Positions 5,882 to 7,593 of a stretch of DNA of 7,593 nt are shown here, piece by piece. A program made the position numbers and the translations under genes. Location of the stretch: contig JAAXHZ010000149.1 of assembly GCA_012270625.1 (NCBI GenBank), forward strand, positions 1-7,593. The letters are read 5' to 3'. The notes below the pieces were generated by a model that made no database searches, was not told the DNA's origin, and was given only the letters and a program-made list of their open reading frames with translations. How positions within the stretch are numbered: position 1 is the stretch's first letter; every line of letters starts with the position of its first letter. The stretch is from Dehalococcoidia bacterium (GTDB lineage: Bacteria > Chloroflexota > Dehalococcoidia > SAR202 > UBA11138).

Positions 5882-6049
5882 TCACCTCTGGGGGCGAGGC
5901 CGAGGTACTTGCGGCGGCTGTTGAGGCCTTGGTGGAGGCGGGGTTGGTGGAGGCGGAGGTGTAGCAGAGGGTCTGCTAGGAAAACCGAAATCTTTAAGGG
6001 GACGTTCATCAGGTGGAGAGGGAGGGCGAGGTCGCGGGCTCCTCTCCAT
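5882..6049 (-). CDS. Small proline-rich protein overlapping the 2-TM gene
   Basis: From ATG 6049 this frame encodes 55 residues, nearly half of them proline. MERSPRPRPPSPPDERPLK is followed by a short DFGFPS stretch and then polyproline runs with Arg and Gln up to a TGA at 5884-5882. Its first 41 nt overlap the end of the 2-TM gene in another frame, and its stop overlaps ATG 5882 of pyrE as TGATG. No Shine-Dalgarno is visible at ATG 6049 or at ATG 6055, so it would rely on coupling to the upstream gene. The mixed ERPLKDFGFPS core is less repetitive than expected for a chance reading of a simple repeat. I recognise no named family. A polyproline peptide would need EF-P for translation and might bind a partner protein. 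It could also be a chance frame across a CCN-rich tract. Confidence 0.5.
   Translation of the reverse strand: MERSPRPRPPSPPDERPLKDFGFPSRPSATPPPPPTPPPPRPQQPPQVPRPRPQR
5931..5959 (+). other. G-rich tract with potential two-tier G-quadruplex
   Basis: On the plus strand nine GG or longer runs are separated by only one or two bases, for example GGTGGAGGCGGGG then TTGGTGGAGGCGGAGG. It is the complement of the CCN proline codons in the minus-strand small ORF, so it lies on the template strand of those genes. A two-layer G-quadruplex could slow polymerase just before pyrE. This is a sequence-based possibility only; proline coding alone may explain the tract. Confidence 0.35.
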
Positions 6050-6563
6050 AAGCATGACGGTATCGATCCTCCATGATTGCATACGCAGTCTCCATGCACT
6101 TCTGATTCAATTTGCTGTTTATGGTAATGCCTTCTTCTCCAGACCGAGCTGTAGCTTCTATCAGGCGAAGTTGACATTCACTGTTCCTTCGACGTATCTC
6201 AGAATCCTCTGCATTAGCATCGTCGATTTCTAGCCACAACGCCTCCCATTCTAATTCTAGGCGCTTAACCTGAATGCTAATCCCGTGAAGAACTGCGCTC
6301 TTCTTGGAGAAGTCCCCGACGTAATCTACGGCGACCAGAATCGCGGTTAGGATGACCAACATTGCTCCCACTATCCAGGAAATAGGCTGGGGCAGAGACG
6401 TGTACGGAAAAGCCACACTAACGATTACCATGACCAGCAGCAAGAATCTAACAGAGCGATAGTACCACTGGTAGCGATCTGCAAGGGCTTCATAGTAGCG
6501 ACCGAGGCGATCAACGTCCAAGTAGTCTTGCCATACTGTGTTTCGAATGGACTGACTGACCAT
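6009..6563 (-). CDS. Two-transmembrane protein, SLATT/DUF4231-like
   Basis: A 184-residue membrane protein. A charged, aromatic N-terminal helix (VWQDYLDVDRLGRYYEALAD, about 10-29) leads to two transmembrane helices at about 36-56 and 61-82. A long helical cytosolic region of likely coiled-coil character follows (about 86-170). This layout resembles the SLATT/DUF4231 2-TM proteins, some of which are predicted membrane effectors in nucleotide-signalled defence systems; the link rests on architecture and is inferred. ATG 6563 is chosen because AAGGAGG (6576-6570) lies exactly 6 nt upstream; upstream in-frame starts at TTG 6632 and ATG 6590 lack this. No SMODS, SLOG or nuclease gene is adjacent. 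GC over 6061-6360 is about 48% by hand count, lower than neighbouring genes, hinting at separate origin. A proline-rich ORF overlaps its end. Confidence 0.75.
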   Translation of the reverse strand: MVSQSIRNTVWQDYLDVDRLGRYYEALADRYQWYYRSVRFLLLVMVIVSVAFPYTSLPQPISWIVGAMLVILTAILVAVDYVGDFSKKSAVLHGISIQVKRLELEWEALWLEIDDANAEDSEIRRRNSECQLRLIEATARSGEEGITINSKLNQKCMETAYAIMEDRYRHAYGEEPATSPSLST

Positions 6564-6653
6564 GCGCATCCTCCTTCTCGGACCAGTCGACATTTCATGA
6601 AGGTTGCCATCACGCCGATCTTCAATTGCCAACGCATACGCGGTCTAACTGTC

Positions 6654-6682
6654 ATTATACGAGAAAATGACTGAGGTGCTAT
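6654..6682 (-). promoter_or_regulatory. Possible promoter of the 2-TM / proline-rich / pyrE cluster
   Basis: Read on the minus strand, an exact TATAAT lies at 6659-6654. The -35 position 17 nt away (6682-6677) reads ATAGCA, only three of six consensus bases. Transcription would start near 6647, about 85 nt before ATG 6563. The exact -10 box in a more AT-rich region is the main support. No separate promoter is visible directly before pyrE. Confidence 0.45.
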
Positions 6683-6813
6683 TTCGGTGAGAGTAGGCGG
6701 AGGCTCCGTATCCACCGAGCATCTGGGCCAACGGTACGTTGACCGCTTCTTCGCGTATGGTCTCAGGATCGTTGTGTGCGGAAGGCAATGGGTACTCACA
6801 TCTTGTCTACATG

Positions 6814-6842
6814 TCAAAGTGCCGTGGTGTCTCTATTATAAT
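6814..6842 (+). promoter_or_regulatory. Possible promoter of the dehydrogenase gene
   Basis: An exact TATAAT at 6837-6842 is preceded 17 nt upstream by TCAAAG (6814-6819), a weak -35. Transcription would begin near 6849, giving a leader of about 44 nt before ATG 6893. The poor -35 suggests that an activator or an alternative sigma factor may be needed. Confidence 0.5.
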
Positions 6843-6892
6843 TGGCGCTGCTGGACTGATTACAGTTGAATACGGTTTCACAGGAGACTCAC

Positions 6893-7593
6893 ATGTCTGA
6901 CAGGAAGAAGGTGCTGATAACCGGGGCGGCTGGACTGATAGGCGGTCTGCTCCGGGACGGTCTGAAAGACTCATACGACGTATCTGGAGTCGATATCAGG
7001 CCGGTGGACGGATTCACCAGCCTGGTGGCCGACACGTCCGATCTCGACGCTGTGCTGCCCGCGTACGATGGAGTGGACACGGTTATCGACCTCGCCAGCG
7101 TGCCTGACCAGGACAGTCCGTGGGACGTTGTGTACCAGAACAACTTGCCTTCGACCTACAACGCGCTGGAGGCCGCGCGACGGGCCGGAGCAAAGCGGGT
7201 GATCTTCGCCAGCTCAAATCACGCGACCGGCAACTACGAGGAGGACGAGCCTTACGTCTCCATAGTCGCGGGCAGGTACGATGGGTTGGACCCGTCCAGT
7301 TTCCCCAGGATAACGGTTGATATGCCGATAAGACCGGATGGGCCATACGGAATAGGCAAGGCGTTCGGGGAAGCGGCTGGACGCTACTACTCCGACCACT
7401 TCGGGCTGTCGGTCATCTGCCTGCGGATTGGTACGCTGAACCGCGAGGGCAGGCCGCAGGCTCCGAGACAGTTCGCGACGCTGCTGTCGCATCGTGACCT
7501 GGTACAGCTCGTTCGGAGGTGCGTAGATGCGCCTGATACTGTCAGGTTCGCGATCTTCTACGGTGTTTCCAACAACACCTGGCGCTTCTGGGA
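6893..7593 (+). CDS. NAD-dependent epimerase/dehydratase, uronate dehydrogenase-like (3' truncated by window)
   Basis: The first 233 codons of an extended short-chain dehydrogenase/reductase are present and the frame runs off the right edge. The Rossmann dinucleotide loop TGAAGLIGG (10-18) has Gly11, Gly14 and Gly17, and Asp34 in SGVDIRP suits NAD. The catalytic set is Ser107/Ser108 in FASSNHATG and Tyr152-x3-Lys156 in GPYGIGKAFGE. The segments SSNH, LSHRDLVQLV (199-208) and FYGVSNNTWRFW (222-233) are characteristic of uronate-dehydrogenase-like members, which oxidise hexuronates to aldarolactones. The substrate is inferred by resemblance only. AGGAG (6882-6886) lies 6 nt before ATG 6893. It has its own promoter candidate and is divergent from the 2-TM gene, so it probably begins a separate, perhaps sugar-acid, operon. 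Confidence 0.9.
   Translation, partial: MSDRKKVLITGAAGLIGGLLRDGLKDSYDVSGVDIRPVDGFTSLVADTSDLDAVLPAYDGVDTVIDLASVPDQDSPWDVVYQNNLPSTYNALEAARRAGAKRVIFASSNHATGNYEEDEPYVSIVAGRYDGLDPSSFPRITVDMPIRPDGPYGIGKAFGEAAGRYYSDHFGLSVICLRIGTLNREGRPQAPRQFATLLSHRDLVQLVRRCVDAPDTVRFAIFYGVSNNTWRFW

Larger units (their letters stand above)
6564..6892. other. Divergent intergenic region
   Basis: This stretch of about 330 nt separates the minus-strand 2-TM gene from the plus-strand dehydrogenase gene. It contains the Shine-Dalgarno AAGGAGG of the 2-TM gene (6570-6576), a TATAAT box facing each way, and the AGGAG of the dehydrogenase gene (6882-6886). A 60-codon plus-strand frame at 6687-6869 has no family features and no ribosome binding site and is not called. 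A 47-codon minus-strand frame (6645-6788) has slightly protein-like composition and may be a gene remnant. No tRNA, repeat array or convincing terminator was seen. Confidence 0.6.

Noticed and set aside
5869..6009. 46-codon minus-strand ORF starting MNVPLK at the TGATG after the 2-TM gene
   Set aside because: It has the attractive stop-start overlap but reads as a His/Leu/Arg-rich shadow of the proline-rich frame and runs into the pyrE coding start.
6687..6869. 60-codon plus-strand ORF in the divergent region
   Set aside because: It has no ribosome binding site or recognisable motif, is unusually rich in Trp and Cys, and contains the predicted promoter of the next gene.
1..7593. CRISPR array, tRNA, insertion sequence or phage attachment site
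   Set aside because: No regularly spaced direct repeats, tRNA cloverleaf, transposase gene or flanking target duplications were seen.

Overview
The window reads as a piece of bacterial chromosome, most likely from a Chloroflexota lineage (SAR202 or Dehalococcoidia-like). That placement is an inference from the gene set, protein style and fairly high GC; no rRNA or other decisive marker is present. Nearly all of the sequence is coding and gene spacing is tight.

Region 1 (about 1-2616, plus strand) is a housekeeping operon. A near-consensus sigma-70-type promoter (TTGACA, 18 nt, TAGAAT) lies downstream of a perfect 10+4+10 inverted repeat. It drives yceD (DUF177), rpmF (ribosomal protein L32), fabD (malonyl-CoA:ACP transacylase), nusB (antitermination factor) and acpP (acyl carrier protein). 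This couples ribosome biogenesis, rRNA transcription and fatty-acid initiation. fabH, fabG and fabF are not in the window.

Region 2 (2617-5296, plus strand) begins with about 150 nt holding three consecutive predicted hairpins. Next comes a single ORF fusing shikimate kinase to 3-dehydroquinate synthase (AroK-AroB). Its only sensible start is a CTG at 2769 with a well-placed Shine-Dalgarno sequence. The first ordinary start codon (GTG 2862) would cut off the Walker A loop. A TauE/SafE-type (TSUP) eight-helix membrane transporter follows 20 nt later.

Region 3 (5307-6563, minus strand) converges on the transporter. In transcription order it holds a two-transmembrane SLATT/DUF4231-like protein of lower GC, a small extremely proline-rich ORF overlapping its 3' end, and pyrE (orotate phosphoribosyltransferase), whose start region abuts the stop of the proline-rich ORF. 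The membrane protein plus proline-rich peptide is the least explained part of the window and the best candidate for an undescribed system.

Region 4 (6564-7593) is a divergent intergenic stretch with consensus TATAAT boxes facing both ways. After it comes the first 233 codons of a uronate-dehydrogenase-like NAD-dependent epimerase/dehydratase, which runs off the right edge.
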